Made by a program: the position numbers and the translations under genes. DNA of 64,000 nucleotides from NCBI RefSeq assembly GCF_009467825.1, contig NZ_WIOK01000019.1, positions 58,097 to 122,096 on the forward strand, given 5' to 3'. Source of the stretch: Cyclobacterium xiamenense. GTDB lineage: Bacteria > Bacteroidota > Bacteroidia > Cytophagales > Cyclobacteriaceae. Below, piece by piece: positions 47,079-56,148 of the stretch. Within the stretch, counting starts at the first letter, position 1. Each line of letters opens with the position of its first letter. The notes beneath the pieces were generated by a model, which had not been told where the DNA came from, ran no database searches, and saw only the letters and a list, made by a program, of their open reading frames with translations.

Positions 47079-47343
47079 AAAGGATGTACTGTACGTGACG
47101 GACAAAGGGTTCCGAATACATTCGATTCAATCGGACATTCAAAGGTAGCGGGTTTAGAGGCCCACAGTTTCCTGGGTGAGCGATTACTCCCCGTGTTAGT
47201 GGAACGCTTCCTTACTTGCCTGGATCAAAGAATTCGGGCAAACGAAAATAGTCTTTTCGTTTTATTCATTTTTTCCTACTTTTAACTTCTTCTGAAAAGA
47301 AGTAACTCGTCAAAAGAAGTCATTACAAGAATAATAAAATACC

Positions 47344-50298
47344 ATGAATTCTCCTAAAACATCCTATAGGTTGATTAAATCAACACGGTATCGCAGCAAT
47401 AAAATGCTTGCAACGCTACTGACCCTTTGTATCAGCGGATTTTTCCTGAGCTGCCAAAAAGAGGCGCCAGCTCCTCCATTTTCCCTGGAGGAACGCTATT
47501 TTTCGGACAGTACAGGGCTGTATTTGCCCGGTGATCTGGAAGCCAGCCTATGGGCGGAGTCCCCTCAGTTTTTTAATCCGACCAATATGGATGTGGATGC
47601 GCGGGGCCGAATCTGGGTGACCGAAGCCCTGAACTACCGCTTGTTTCGGAACGACCCGGACAAATTCAAAAACCACGAGGAAGGAGACCGGGTGGTAATT
47701 CTTGAAGATAAAGACGGAGATGGAAAAGCGGAAACTTCCAACGTCTTTGTGCAGGACAGTGACCTGACCGCACCCTTGGGCATCTCGGTTATCGGCAACA
47801 AGGTCATCGTTTCGAGCGGTCCTTCCATTATCATTTATACCGACGAAAACGGGGATGATAAACCGGATAAGAAAGAAGTATTTTTAACCGGTTTTGGGGG
47901 ATTGGACCATGACCACGGCCTGCATGCAGTGGTGGCCGGACCCGATGGCAAGTACTACTTTAATGCCGGCAATGCCGGGCCACATATTGTGACGGATAAA
48001 AGCGGCTGGACACTCCGCTCCGGAAGCTTGTACAATGGGGGTTCTCCGCATATGAAGGATAACAAACCAGGCATGGTCAGCGACGATGGAAAAATGTGGG
48101 TAGGCGGCATTGCCTTGCGGATCAATCCGGACGGCACGGGCATGACCGTGTTGGGCCATAATTTTCGAAATTCCTACGAGTTGGCCTTGGATTCCTATGG
48201 GAATATGTGGCAAAATGACAACGACGACGACGGCAATAAGGGCGTACGTGTTTCCTGGCTGATGGAAGGCGGCAATATGGGCTATTTCAATGCCGATGGG
48301 TCGCGGAGATGGCAGGCAGACCGCCGTCCGGGTCAGTCTACCGTAAGGGCACATTGGCACCAGGATGATCCGGGTGTCCTTCCCATGGGTGACAGCACCG
48401 GTGCCGGATCGCCTACCGGTGTTACTTTTTACGAAAGTGACTTGTTGGGAGAAAAATACCGCGGTACTTTACTGGCAGGTGAGGCAGGACGTAATGTCAT
48501 CCTGGCCTACAAGCCGGAGCCAATGGGCGCCGGATTCCGGTTAAAACGCCACAACCTGATCACCTCCCTTAGGGAAGAAGAGGTGGAAGAAGCCCAAAGC
48601 CGGACCACTGGCGAAGATAAAACAAAATGGTTTCGCCCCAGCGATGTGGTGGTGGGTACGGACGGCGCTATCTACGTGGCCGACTGGTACGACGGGATGG
48701 TGGGAGGCCATCGCATGATCGACAGCATCGGGTATGGGCGCATTTACCGGATTACCCCTAAAGGCAAAAATTTACCGAAGCCTGAAATCGACCTAAGCAG
48801 CACCGAAGGGCAAATAGCAGCACTATTGAATCCTGCCGTTAATGTGCGAAATGCGGGTTTTGCGCTGTTGGCTGAAAAAGGAGACGCAGCTGTGGAAGCG
48901 GTAAAGGAAATCTTGAATGATGAAAATCCCTACCATCGGGCACGGGCCATTTGGCTGCTCGCAACGATGGGTGCGGAAGGCCTTGCTGTTGTAGAGGGTC
49001 AGTTGAAGGCCGACAACCCGGATCTCCGCATGACGGCTTTCCGGGCGCTGCGGCAGGCGAAGTCCGATTTCGTACCCTATGCCCGGCAATTGAGCAGCGA
49101 TCCCTCTCCGGCAGTTCGCCGTGAAGTGGCGGTAGCCCTTCGGGATCTACCCCAGGATCAAGTAGAAGAAATTTTAATTGCCCTGGCCTCCCAGCACGAA
49201 GGCGGTGATCGGTACTACGTAGAAGCGTTGGGATTGGCCATGGATGGAAAAGAAGAAGCGATATTCCCGGTGCTGCAACAGGAACTGGGAGGGGATCCCC
49301 TTACCTGGAAACCCGGCTATGCCGACCTGGTATGGCGCTTGCACCCAAGCCAGGCGGTTGAAAGTTTGAAAGAAAGGGCGCTTTCGACCGAACTATCCGC
49401 TGCCGAGCGGCAGCAGTCGGTCGCTGCGCTGGGTTTTATTTCGGACCAAAAAGCCGTCAACGCCATGCAGGAAATAGCCGCCTCGGAGATCCTGGGGGTA
49501 AACGAACGGGCGCTCTGGTGGTTGCGGTACCGCAGAAACAACGAATGGAATGCCTTTGCCATGCAAATTCCCGAGTTGGAAGCCAATATCAGCCCGGAAA
49601 TTCAGAAAGAGATGCTTGCATTGAAAGCCATTCTGGAAAGCCCTACTGCTTCCACGGCCGAAAAAATCAAGGCAGGAAAAGCCATGGCGGGGGACCGTAT
49701 CGGGGGCATCATGCTGCTCTCCCTGGCAGAAAAAAAGGCCCTTTCCGAAGATCTAATGGGCGAAATCAGCCCGGAAATCTTTCAAAATCCGGAGCAAGCC
49801 ACCCGTGTGCTGGCGGGAGATTATTTCACCCATGCCGCCAAACCTGATGCGCTATCCGTATCGGAAATTACCGCGCTGGAAGGGGATCCTACCAAAGGAA
49901 AACTGGTGTATCAGGGTAAATGTGCCACCTGCCATCGGATCGGCAATGAAGGCCGGAATATAGGACCGGACCTCAGCATGATCGGCGCCAAACTCGACCA
50001 GCAAGGTTTAATGGATGCCATTATCAACCCAAGTGCCGGGGTAGCTTTTGGCTATGAAATGTGGATGGTAACCCTCAAAGACGAAACGGTAGCGGCCGGT
50101 TTTCTTCAGGCAGACGGCCCCATCGTGGTATTGGAGGGGATGCAAAACGAAGCCTATAATATCCCTTCCGAGGAGATCGCTTCCCGGAAACGTTTTGCCC
50201 GTAGCATCATGCCGGAACCTGCGGAACTGGATATGGACGAAGCAGACGTAGCCCATCTTACCGCTTACCTGGTGGGGTTGAATTCGGAGGGGGATTAG
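47344..50298 (+). CDS. Membrane-bound-dehydrogenase-type lipoprotein: propeller, HEAT repeats, cytochrome c
   Basis: A 984-residue protein. The N-terminus holds a lipoprotein signal (MLATLLTLCISGFFLSC); ATG 47404 would begin exactly there, so the first 20 residues are uncertain. Residues 50-470 form a propeller of the PVC-type / glucose-sorbosone-like dehydrogenase family (FFNPTNMDVDARGRIWVTEALNYR, DHDHGLHAVVAGPDGKYY, DVVVGTDGAIYVADWYDGMVGG). Residues 490-720 are HEAT repeats (ALLNPAVNVRNAGFALLAEKG). The last 130 residues are cytochrome c with CATCH at 860-864, then NIGPDLSMIG. This is a periplasmic sugar dehydrogenase-like protein with its own electron outlet. It diverges from the Gfo/Idh/MocA gene and may share regulation with it. 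Confidence 0.88.
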   Translation: MNSPKTSYRLIKSTRYRSNKMLATLLTLCISGFFLSCQKEAPAPPFSLEERYFSDSTGLYLPGDLEASLWAESPQFFNPTNMDVDARGRIWVTEALNYRLFRNDPDKFKNHEEGDRVVILEDKDGDGKAETSNVFVQDSDLTAPLGISVIGNKVIVSSGPSIIIYTDENGDDKPDKKEVFLTGFGGLDHDHGLHAVVAGPDGKYYFNAGNAGPHIVTDKSGWTLRSGSLYNGGSPHMKDNKPGMVSDDGKMWVGGIALRINPDGTGMTVLGHNFRNSYELALDSYGNMWQNDNDDDGNKGVRVSWLMEGGNMGYFNADGSRRWQADRRPGQSTVRAHWHQDDPGVLPMGDSTGAGSPTGVTFYESDLLGEKYRGTLLAGEAGRNVILAYKPEPMGAGFRLKRHNLITSLREEEVEEAQSRTTGEDKTKWFRPSDVVVGTDGAIYVADWYDGMVGGHRMIDSIGYGRIYRITPKGKNLPKPEIDLSSTEGQIAALLNPAVNVRNAGFALLAEKGDAAVEAVKEILNDENPYHRARAIWLLATMGAEGLAVVEGQLKADNPDLRMTAFRALRQAKSDFVPYARQLSSDPSPAVRREVAVALRDLPQDQVEEILIALASQHEGGDRYYVEALGLAMDGKEEAIFPVLQQELGGDPLTWKPGYADLVWRLHPSQAVESLKERALSTELSAAERQQSVAALGFISDQKAVNAMQEIAASEILGVNERALWWLRYRRNNEWNAFAMQIPELEANISPEIQKEMLALKAILESPTASTAEKIKAGKAMAGDRIGGIMLLSLAEKKALSEDLMGEISPEIFQNPEQATRVLAGDYFTHAAKPDALSVSEITALEGDPTKGKLVYQGKCATCHRIGNEGRNIGPDLSMIGAKLDQQGLMDAIINPSAGVAFGYEMWMVTLKDETVAAGFLQADGPIVVLEGMQNEAYNIPSEEIASRKRFARSIMPEPAELDMDEADVAHLTAYLVGLNSEGD

Positions 50299-50439
50299 CC
50301 TTCGACAAGCTCAGGGAGGAGATTGAGAGGAGATGGAAGGGAGATGGAAGGAGATGGAAGGAGATTGAGGGAGATTGAGGGAGATTGAGGGGAGATTGGC
50401 CTTCGGCGGGCTCAGGCGACAGCCTTCGGCGGGCGCAGG
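50299..50439. repeat. TTCGACAAGCTCAG-type repeats around an AGATTGAGG tandem array
   Basis: CCTTCGACAAGCTCAGG (50299-50315) starts within one base of the dehydrogenase stop. Then comes an imperfect tandem array of GGAGATTGA / GGAGATGGAA units (50316-50398), then two more CCTTCGGCGGGC(T/G)CAGG copies at 50400 and 50423, 23 bases apart. Confidence 0.8.
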
Positions 50440-50636
50440 AACCAGATTGAGGGGGGCTGGGGAAAGAACATAGTTGCTTGGGTAATTAAACGATGGGTAA
50501 CCGGGAAATTCCATTTTAGTAGGTACAGCCGCTCTCTTTTTCCGACTTGAAAAATCCCTTTCGCTGGCTTTTTCTCTTGTCTTTTATACCGAACCATGCT
50601 ACCTTTTCCGTTTCCGTAACCTAAATCCATTTACTC

Positions 50637-51599
50637 GTGAGAATTGTACAATTTAAAAATGCGGACAACACCACCCAGGTAGGCCTGGTAGACGGAGATC
50701 ACCTCCGTGTTGTAACGGATATGCAAAGTACCTACGCGTTGACGCAAAAGGCCTTCGAAACGGGCAAATCCCTCGTCGAACTCGTTGAGGACCGGGCTGG
50801 CACCGAAAAGATCGCCTATGAGCCCCTGATAGCCAATAACCAAATTCTCCTTCCGCTCACCCATCCGGATCCCTACCGTTGCTGGATTACCGGAACCGGC
50901 CTGACACACCTGGGGTCAGCCGCCTCACGTAACAAAATGCACCAAAAACTCGCCAGCAGTGATCCCGATGAATTGACCGACTCCATGAAGATGTTTCAGA
51001 TGGGATTGGAAGGAGGTAAAATGAACAATGGCGAACCCGGCGTGCAGCCCGAATGGTTTTACAAGGGCAACGGGCTTTGTGTGGTTCCCTCCGGAAAACC
51101 CCTGGTCTCCCCTTCCTTCGCCCTGGACGGCGGCGAGGAACCCGAACTGGCCGGGCTATACCTCATTGATCCGGATGGCAAACCCTTTCGTGCAGGTTTT
51201 GCCATTGGAAACGAGTTTTCGGATCACAAAATGGAAAAGATCAATTACCTCTACCTGGCCCATTCCAAACTCCGCCAAAGCGCCTATGGTCCGGAAATGC
51301 TGATCAGTGAACTGCCGGATCACCTGCAGGGGCGTAGTGCCATAAAAAGGGGAAATGCGGTGATCTGGGAAAAGGAATTTCTGACCGGAAATGCCAACAT
51401 GAGCCACAACATAGAGAACCTGGAACACCACCATTTCAAATACGAACTTTTCAGACAACCGGGAGATGTGCACGTACACTATTTCGGAACGGCCGTGGCA
51501 AGCTTTGCCGATGGAATCGTGGTGCAGGATGGAGATCGGTTCGAAATCAGCATTCCGGAATTTGGAAAGCCGTTGGTCAATCCGCTGAAGCAGTTGTAG
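50637..51599 (+). CDS. AraD1/GguC-like fumarylacetoacetate-hydrolase-family protein
   Basis: A 320-residue protein with a GTG start. The N-terminal half (VQFKNADNTTQVGLVDGDHLRVV) and the block CWITGTGLTHLGSAASRNKMH near 82-103, EWFYKGNG near 139, AGLYLIDPDGKPFRAGFAIGNEFSDH near 180 fit the AraD1/GguC group of the FAH superfamily, which acts on sugar acids (2-keto-3-deoxy-arabinonate-type dehydratases in studied cases). The metal acids E-L-A and the HH pair (LEHHHFKYE) are visible. It is flanked on both sides by related repeats and has no tight operon partner. The exact sugar acid is not known. Confidence 0.8.
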   Translation: MRIVQFKNADNTTQVGLVDGDHLRVVTDMQSTYALTQKAFETGKSLVELVEDRAGTEKIAYEPLIANNQILLPLTHPDPYRCWITGTGLTHLGSAASRNKMHQKLASSDPDELTDSMKMFQMGLEGGKMNNGEPGVQPEWFYKGNGLCVVPSGKPLVSPSFALDGGEEPELAGLYLIDPDGKPFRAGFAIGNEFSDHKMEKINYLYLAHSKLRQSAYGPEMLISELPDHLQGRSAIKRGNAVIWEKEFLTGNANMSHNIENLEHHHFKYELFRQPGDVHVHYFGTAVASFADGIVVQDGDRFEISIPEFGKPLVNPLKQL

Positions 51600-51601
51600 G
51601 G

Positions 51602-51663
51602 ACTTCGACGGGCTCAGTCACCGGTCTTCGACGGGCTCAGACACCGGCCTTCGACAGGCTCAG
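51602..51663. repeat. Three TTCGACRGGCTCAG repeats at a 23-base period
   Basis: Copies begin at 51602, 51625 and 51648, each TTCGAC(G/A)GGCTCAG with 7 to 8 base spacers, so the period is exactly 23. The array begins three bases after the AraD1-like stop codon and is related to the one at 50299-50439. Confidence 0.85.
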
Positions 51664-51826
51664 ACACCTGATTGACGAGAAGTTAAAAAAAAAAGACACT
51701 GGGTTTGGGGTACTGCTGGCGCAGGTTAGAAAAGGAATCGTTCGAACCAATACGGCAACCGGCCTGGAAAACAAGCCTTTCCTGGGTTGCCCCCTGGTGG
51801 GCTTGTGTCGATGTTTTGGCTGACCG

Positions 51827-52006
51827 CTAGCTGCGCTGCTTTTTCCAGCTAATTCGTATAAACCAATAGCTCAGGGTGATCAAAAATAGCAGGGAACTTA
51901 TCCCGATTCCCCCGGAATACATTGGGTGTCCGTGTAGCACTTTTAATGCCGCAAATCCAGTTACACTTAATGCCAGGATGGCCAGTAAAATACGCATTTT
52001 TTTCAT
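51827..52006 (-). CDS. Small membrane protein of 59 residues
   Basis: Reading from ATG 52006: MKKMRILLAILALSVTGFAA, then LKVLHGHPMYSGG, a second hydrophobic helix (GISSLLFLITLSYWFI) and a basic end RISWKKQRS. Two transmembrane helices with short loops are clear. It begins 23 bases after the sulfatase stop codon on the same strand, so it is probably the last gene of that unit. No family recognised; the composition and position suggest a real gene rather than chance. Confidence 0.6.
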   Translation of the reverse strand: MKKMRILLAILALSVTGFAALKVLHGHPMYSGGIGISSLLFLITLSYWFIRISWKKQRS

Positions 52007-52029
52007 CCTTTTTTCGGTTAGTTTTTAGC

Positions 52030-53529
52030 TTACCTACGAACATTCCCTTGGACCTCATCCAGGGCATTTCGCAGGCTGTCCAAAACGGCCGTGTGGCTGG
52101 CTTGCCCAACCAAATTGTTCCATTCTTCCGGATCGGTGGCATGGTCGTAAAGTTCTTCGTTGCCTCCGTCGGTGCTGCTTCCCCAGCGGGTGTACCGCCA
52201 CCGACTCGTGCGCAAACTCGACCCCCCATTGGCAATGGTGTAGGCGTACCGCTGTACCGAACTTTCAGCCGATCCCTTTAATTGCGGTTCCAAACTCTTT
52301 CCTTGAAGGATGGAGGGCGTTTCGGCCGAATATCCCGCCAATCCCACCAGGGTTGGATACAGGTCCAGTAATTCTGTAGTCGTTTCGGAAATGCTTCCAT
52401 AGGTCTTCTCAAAGGCCTTGCCGGGAACGGAAACGATTAGCGGCACCCGGATGCTCCCCTCCCACAAGCTGCTTTTTGACCAACAATCGTGCTCACCCAG
52501 GTTGTATCCATGATCCGACAGAAATACCACAATGGTTTCGTTTCGTAGGTCCAGTCTATCCAGGGCATCCAACAACCTGCCCACTTGTTGATCCATAAAC
52601 CGTACGCTGGCCAGGTAAGCCCGAATGGCTTTTCGCTGCTGCAAGGCATCCATACCCCAGATTTTTTCGTTTTGCCTGCGAAGGGCCATCTCGGGTACAT
52701 TTTCACCAATTTTGACCGGAGGTAACACCACCTCTTCCAGCGAATACGGGGAGAAACTGCTTTCCGGTGCGATCAACGGCACATGGGGGCGCACAAAGCC
52801 AACTGCAAGAAAAAAGGGGGCTTCTTTCTTTATCCGCTGCTTGTTGGTACCATTGGCTGGTAATTTTCCAGCCCTGTTTTCCAACACCGCAATGGCCTGA
52901 CTGGCAGCCAGGTAGTCCGTCTGCGTTCCTTCCAGGCTATCGGCAATTACCATCTGGGCAAAATTAGACCCATAATGGTTGTTTTTGGGAGAAAGCAGTT
53001 CCAGATTGCCCGGACTTAAGGTCTCTGGACCCAGTACATTGTAGGCATAGTCCCAGGAATCCGGATCATCCCCTCCCGGCTCCCCCCGCTCGATGCCACC
53101 GGGAACACCCATGTGAAAGATCTTTGAAATCCTGGCGGTGAAATACCCTTGCTCCCGAAAAAACCCGGCCAGAGAAGGGTGGTTTGCCAACGCCGGCGTT
53201 TCCTCTCGATAGCTGCCCAATTGATCGTTGTTTCGCGTCACTCCGTTGGTTTCGGGATACAGGCCGCTCATCAGGGAAGCCCGCGACGGACCACATAACG
53301 GAAACTGGCTGTAAGCCCGGGTAAATCGGACTCCGGCTGCCGCCAGTCGGTCCAGATTTGGGGTATGGTCTGCCACCTTCATATACGGACCGATTCGGGT
53401 ATTCAGGTCGTCCGAAATAATAAGCAAAATATTGGGCTGCTGGGCCACTGCTAGCGGCGAAGCAAGTCCATAAGTCATTAAAATCGTCAGTTGGATAATC
53501 AATCCATACCAGCCCTTATGTACCTTCAT
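52030..53529 (-). CDS. Type I sulfatase (S1 family, iduronate-2-sulfatase-like)
   Basis: A 499-residue secreted enzyme (signal peptide to about AVAQ30). The formylglycine site is C79-G-P-S-R within FPLCGPSRASLMSG, of the cysteine type, so it needs an anaerobic-type or FGE maturase, which is not in this window. Metal residues Asp40-Asp41 (IISDDLN) and a late FLSDHGYNLGEHDCWSKSSLW block are in place. Sequence around VGFVRPHVPL and the acidic loop fits the S1_7-type iduronate/uronate-2-sulfatases, which desulfate uronic acid units. The similar gene at 60016 has the same form. Confidence 0.9.
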   Translation of the reverse strand: MKVHKGWYGLIIQLTILMTYGLASPLAVAQQPNILLIISDDLNTRIGPYMKVADHTPNLDRLAAAGVRFTRAYSQFPLCGPSRASLMSGLYPETNGVTRNNDQLGSYREETPALANHPSLAGFFREQGYFTARISKIFHMGVPGGIERGEPGGDDPDSWDYAYNVLGPETLSPGNLELLSPKNNHYGSNFAQMVIADSLEGTQTDYLAASQAIAVLENRAGKLPANGTNKQRIKKEAPFFLAVGFVRPHVPLIAPESSFSPYSLEEVVLPPVKIGENVPEMALRRQNEKIWGMDALQQRKAIRAYLASVRFMDQQVGRLLDALDRLDLRNETIVVFLSDHGYNLGEHDCWSKSSLWEGSIRVPLIVSVPGKAFEKTYGSISETTTELLDLYPTLVGLAGYSAETPSILQGKSLEPQLKGSAESSVQRYAYTIANGGSSLRTSRWRYTRWGSSTDGGNEELYDHATDPEEWNNLVGQASHTAVLDSLRNALDEVQGNVRR

Positions 53530-53848
53530 AGCTGTCGTTGTTGGGAATTAACATTCAATTAAAGCAGGTAGAACCTTTCCGAAAACCGGGAACAAACCCC
53601 TACGGAAGCCGTTTTCGAAGGGTAATGGATCCCTTTTCCCGCATACATTACATTGGGATAAATATACCGTATTTTTTTTGGATCGCTGGCTAGTCCCCCG
53701 CTCCTCCTTGTACTTCAAGGCTAGTTTTTTTATGCATCCATTGGTACCAACTCACTGTTTTCCAGTAATACACAGAAAGCATATCCGAAGTATAACCGTA
53801 CACGGACCAGGCCTACCACCGTTCTTAAAAAATATCACCCGTTAAAAA
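53530..53848. other. Intergenic stretch between divergent sulfatase and propeller-lipoprotein genes
   Basis: About 320 bases without a frame of interest. It must hold the promoters for both genes; an A/T-rich block (53650-53685) may belong to one, but I find no convincing TTTG/TAnnTTTG pair, and no operator repeat. Confidence 0.4.
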
Positions 53849-56110
53849 ATGAAGCCCACTTTCCTCCTCTCGCTCTTACCGCTTTTGCTGCTCGCCAGTG
53901 CCTGCAAGCAACAAAAAGCTGCTGACCGTTCCACTGCCGACGTCAAAAAAAGCCATGCCGATACCCTTTTCGTCCAAGAATACCACGAAGGGTTTATTGT
54001 CAGTAAAGAAATGACTGGTGCGAACGACGTACGGGCCATTCATGTGGACCGGGACAAAGCCGTTTGGATCGCCACCAGACAAGGGGTTTTTTCCAAACAA
54101 CCCAAATCCGACGAATGGCAGCAAAAAATACCGGATAGAAACCCCGGACCAGCGTACGACCTGGATTCAGACGCCTCCGGACGCGTGTGGATCGCCGCCT
54201 GGGACGGGGTGTATGTAGTTGACGGAAAGGAGCTATCGAAAATGCCCGGACCAACACCACCCATTGCGCGCGTTCACGCCACCGAACAGGGAGTGGTTGC
54301 TTTGGGACCGCATGGAATATGGCTTTTCCAGGAAAATCAATGGAAAGAAAAGGACTATACAAAGGCCCGAAGCATGCGGGCCGTCGCTTCCGATAAGCAG
54401 GGCGGACTATGGATCGGTACCGACGTGGGGCTCTATCACTGTACCGCGCAAGAGACAAAGGTGTTTCAGGCAAACGAAGACTTGATTAGCGCCTACGTAC
54501 GTGGAATGGACTTTGACGAATTGGGCAACCTTTGGGTAGGAGGGCTCGGAGGCGTCACCATCCGGAATGGGAATCGGGTCATTGGCAAAAAGGAACCGGC
54601 AAATGGTATCACCAACGCCAACGTAAATGTGGTAAAAAGGGCTCCTGACGGAACCATGTGGGTAGGTACCGACTACGGAATTACGCGATTTCAACCCGGA
54701 AAGGAAGAATACTCCGTCCGACTAAGTAGACGATGGCTGGTAGCCGACGAGGTGCGGGACATTGACTTTGACGGAAACGGCAATGCCTGGGTGGCCACTT
54801 CCGCAGGAGTCAGTGCGATACGGAGGCAAGCCATGACCCTCTCACAGAAGGCAGCGTATTTTTACGACCAACTAATCAATCGGCACGTCCGGGAACCCTG
54901 GATCGTCGGGAGATTCAAATTGGAAGTACCTGGCGACACGTCCACACTGGTGGCCGACGACGACGATAACGACGGGGAATACACCGCCATGTACCTGGCC
55001 ATGGAGTCCTTCCGCTATGCGGTCACCGGAAGTGAGGAGGCCAGAGAGCGGGCAAAAAAAGCCTTCGATTTTTTACACCTTTTGAGGGAAGTGACGGGCA
55101 TGGACGGCTTTTTTGCCCGAACCGTTGTTCCAGCCGACTGGGACAAACCCGTACACGATGGGAACCGAACGTACAGCCCCCAGGAATATGCCGAAGAAAT
55201 TATCCGCAACCCAAGACAAAAACCAGTTGAAATTCGCTGGCATCGCTCGCGGGATGGCCGGTGGTTGTGGAAAGGAGATACCAGCAGCGACGAGCTCTCG
55301 GGCCATTTTTTTGGTTACTACTGGTATTATTTCCTGGTTGCGGACGAGGAGGAAAAAGCGCGGATTGCCAGTCATGTGGAGAAAATCATGGATCACCTGG
55401 TGCGCAACGATTTTTACCTGATTGGCGTAGACGGAAAGCCCACCAAATGGGGCGTCTGGTCTCCTCAAAGCCTGAATGAAGATCCGGAATGGGCTCCGGA
55501 ACAACCCCTAAACTCTTTGGAAATTCTTTCCTTTCTGAAATTCGCCCATGCAATTACCGGTAAGAAATCCTTTCAGGATGCGTACCTGCGTTTGATAAAC
55601 GAACACGATTATTTGGAAAATGCAAAGAAATTATTCACCACCAATCCCGCCTGGGAAACCTATTTTGACACCTACCTCGCTCTTTATACCTACCCGCCTC
55701 TGCTACAGTTGGAAGAAGATCCTGAGTTGGCTGCTGCCTACCGGCAACACCTGGATCAATGGTTTTTAAAATTCAAGGAAACAAAAAGTCCCCTTTTAAA
55801 TTTCACGTATAACCTGCTAACTGGCGGTACGGAGGAATTGGCAGCCTCCATATTCTTTCTTCAGGATGCACCGCTCAGTTTGGTCGATTGGGAAATTGAC
55901 AATGGTCGCAGAGAAGACCTGCAACTGGTGCGATCTCCCATATTGGAAGAAGTGCAGGTTAATCAACTCCGACCGCCGAGCGAGTACCGGACCATGCGCT
56001 GGGACCGGAACCCCTACTTTGCCCTGGCCGGAAATCCATCCCAGGAACGGGAACCGGTGTACTGGCTCCTACCCTATTGGATGGGAAGGTACCAGCAATT
56101 GATACGGTAA
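53849..56110 (+). CDS. Lipoprotein with Reg_prop beta-propeller and a helical-toroid C-terminal half
   Basis: A 753-residue lipoprotein (lipobox LLLLASAC19). Residues 50-345 contain seven or so Reg_prop-type blades (VRAIHVDRDKAVWIATRQGVF, YDLDSDASGRVWIAAWDGVYV, MRAVASDKQGGLWIGTDVGLY, ...RAPDGTMWVGTDYGITRF), as in the sensor part of hybrid two-component regulators but here without any kinase. Residues 360-750 form a helix-rich half (alpha/alpha-toroid-like, YTAMYLAMESFRYAVTGSEEARERAKKAFDFL) similar to glycan-processing enzymes. The combination suggests a secreted carbohydrate-binding or -processing protein, not a regulator. The sulfatase diverges from it. Confidence 0.72.
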   Translation: MKPTFLLSLLPLLLLASACKQQKAADRSTADVKKSHADTLFVQEYHEGFIVSKEMTGANDVRAIHVDRDKAVWIATRQGVFSKQPKSDEWQQKIPDRNPGPAYDLDSDASGRVWIAAWDGVYVVDGKELSKMPGPTPPIARVHATEQGVVALGPHGIWLFQENQWKEKDYTKARSMRAVASDKQGGLWIGTDVGLYHCTAQETKVFQANEDLISAYVRGMDFDELGNLWVGGLGGVTIRNGNRVIGKKEPANGITNANVNVVKRAPDGTMWVGTDYGITRFQPGKEEYSVRLSRRWLVADEVRDIDFDGNGNAWVATSAGVSAIRRQAMTLSQKAAYFYDQLINRHVREPWIVGRFKLEVPGDTSTLVADDDDNDGEYTAMYLAMESFRYAVTGSEEARERAKKAFDFLHLLREVTGMDGFFARTVVPADWDKPVHDGNRTYSPQEYAEEIIRNPRQKPVEIRWHRSRDGRWLWKGDTSSDELSGHFFGYYWYYFLVADEEEKARIASHVEKIMDHLVRNDFYLIGVDGKPTKWGVWSPQSLNEDPEWAPEQPLNSLEILSFLKFAHAITGKKSFQDAYLRLINEHDYLENAKKLFTTNPAWETYFDTYLALYTYPPLLQLEEDPELAAAYRQHLDQWFLKFKETKSPLLNFTYNLLTGGTEELAASIFFLQDAPLSLVDWEIDNGRREDLQLVRSPILEEVQVNQLRPPSEYRTMRWDRNPYFALAGNPSQEREPVYWLLPYWMGRYQQLIR

Positions 56111-56148
56111 GCCCGGTAAAAACCACGAACAACCCTGCCGAATTCCGG

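Noticed and set aside
46359..47285. 308-codon plus-strand frame opposite the Gfo/Idh/MocA gene
   Set aside because: Antisense shadow of a gene with a Tat signal and EKP motif; composition is not protein-like.
50299..50439. CRISPR array
   Set aside because: The 23-base spacing is regular but spacers are only 6 to 8 bases, repeats are degenerate, and no cas gene is present.
54000..54473. 157-codon minus-strand frame inside the propeller lipoprotein gene
   Set aside because: Arg- and Pro-rich antisense shadow with no features.
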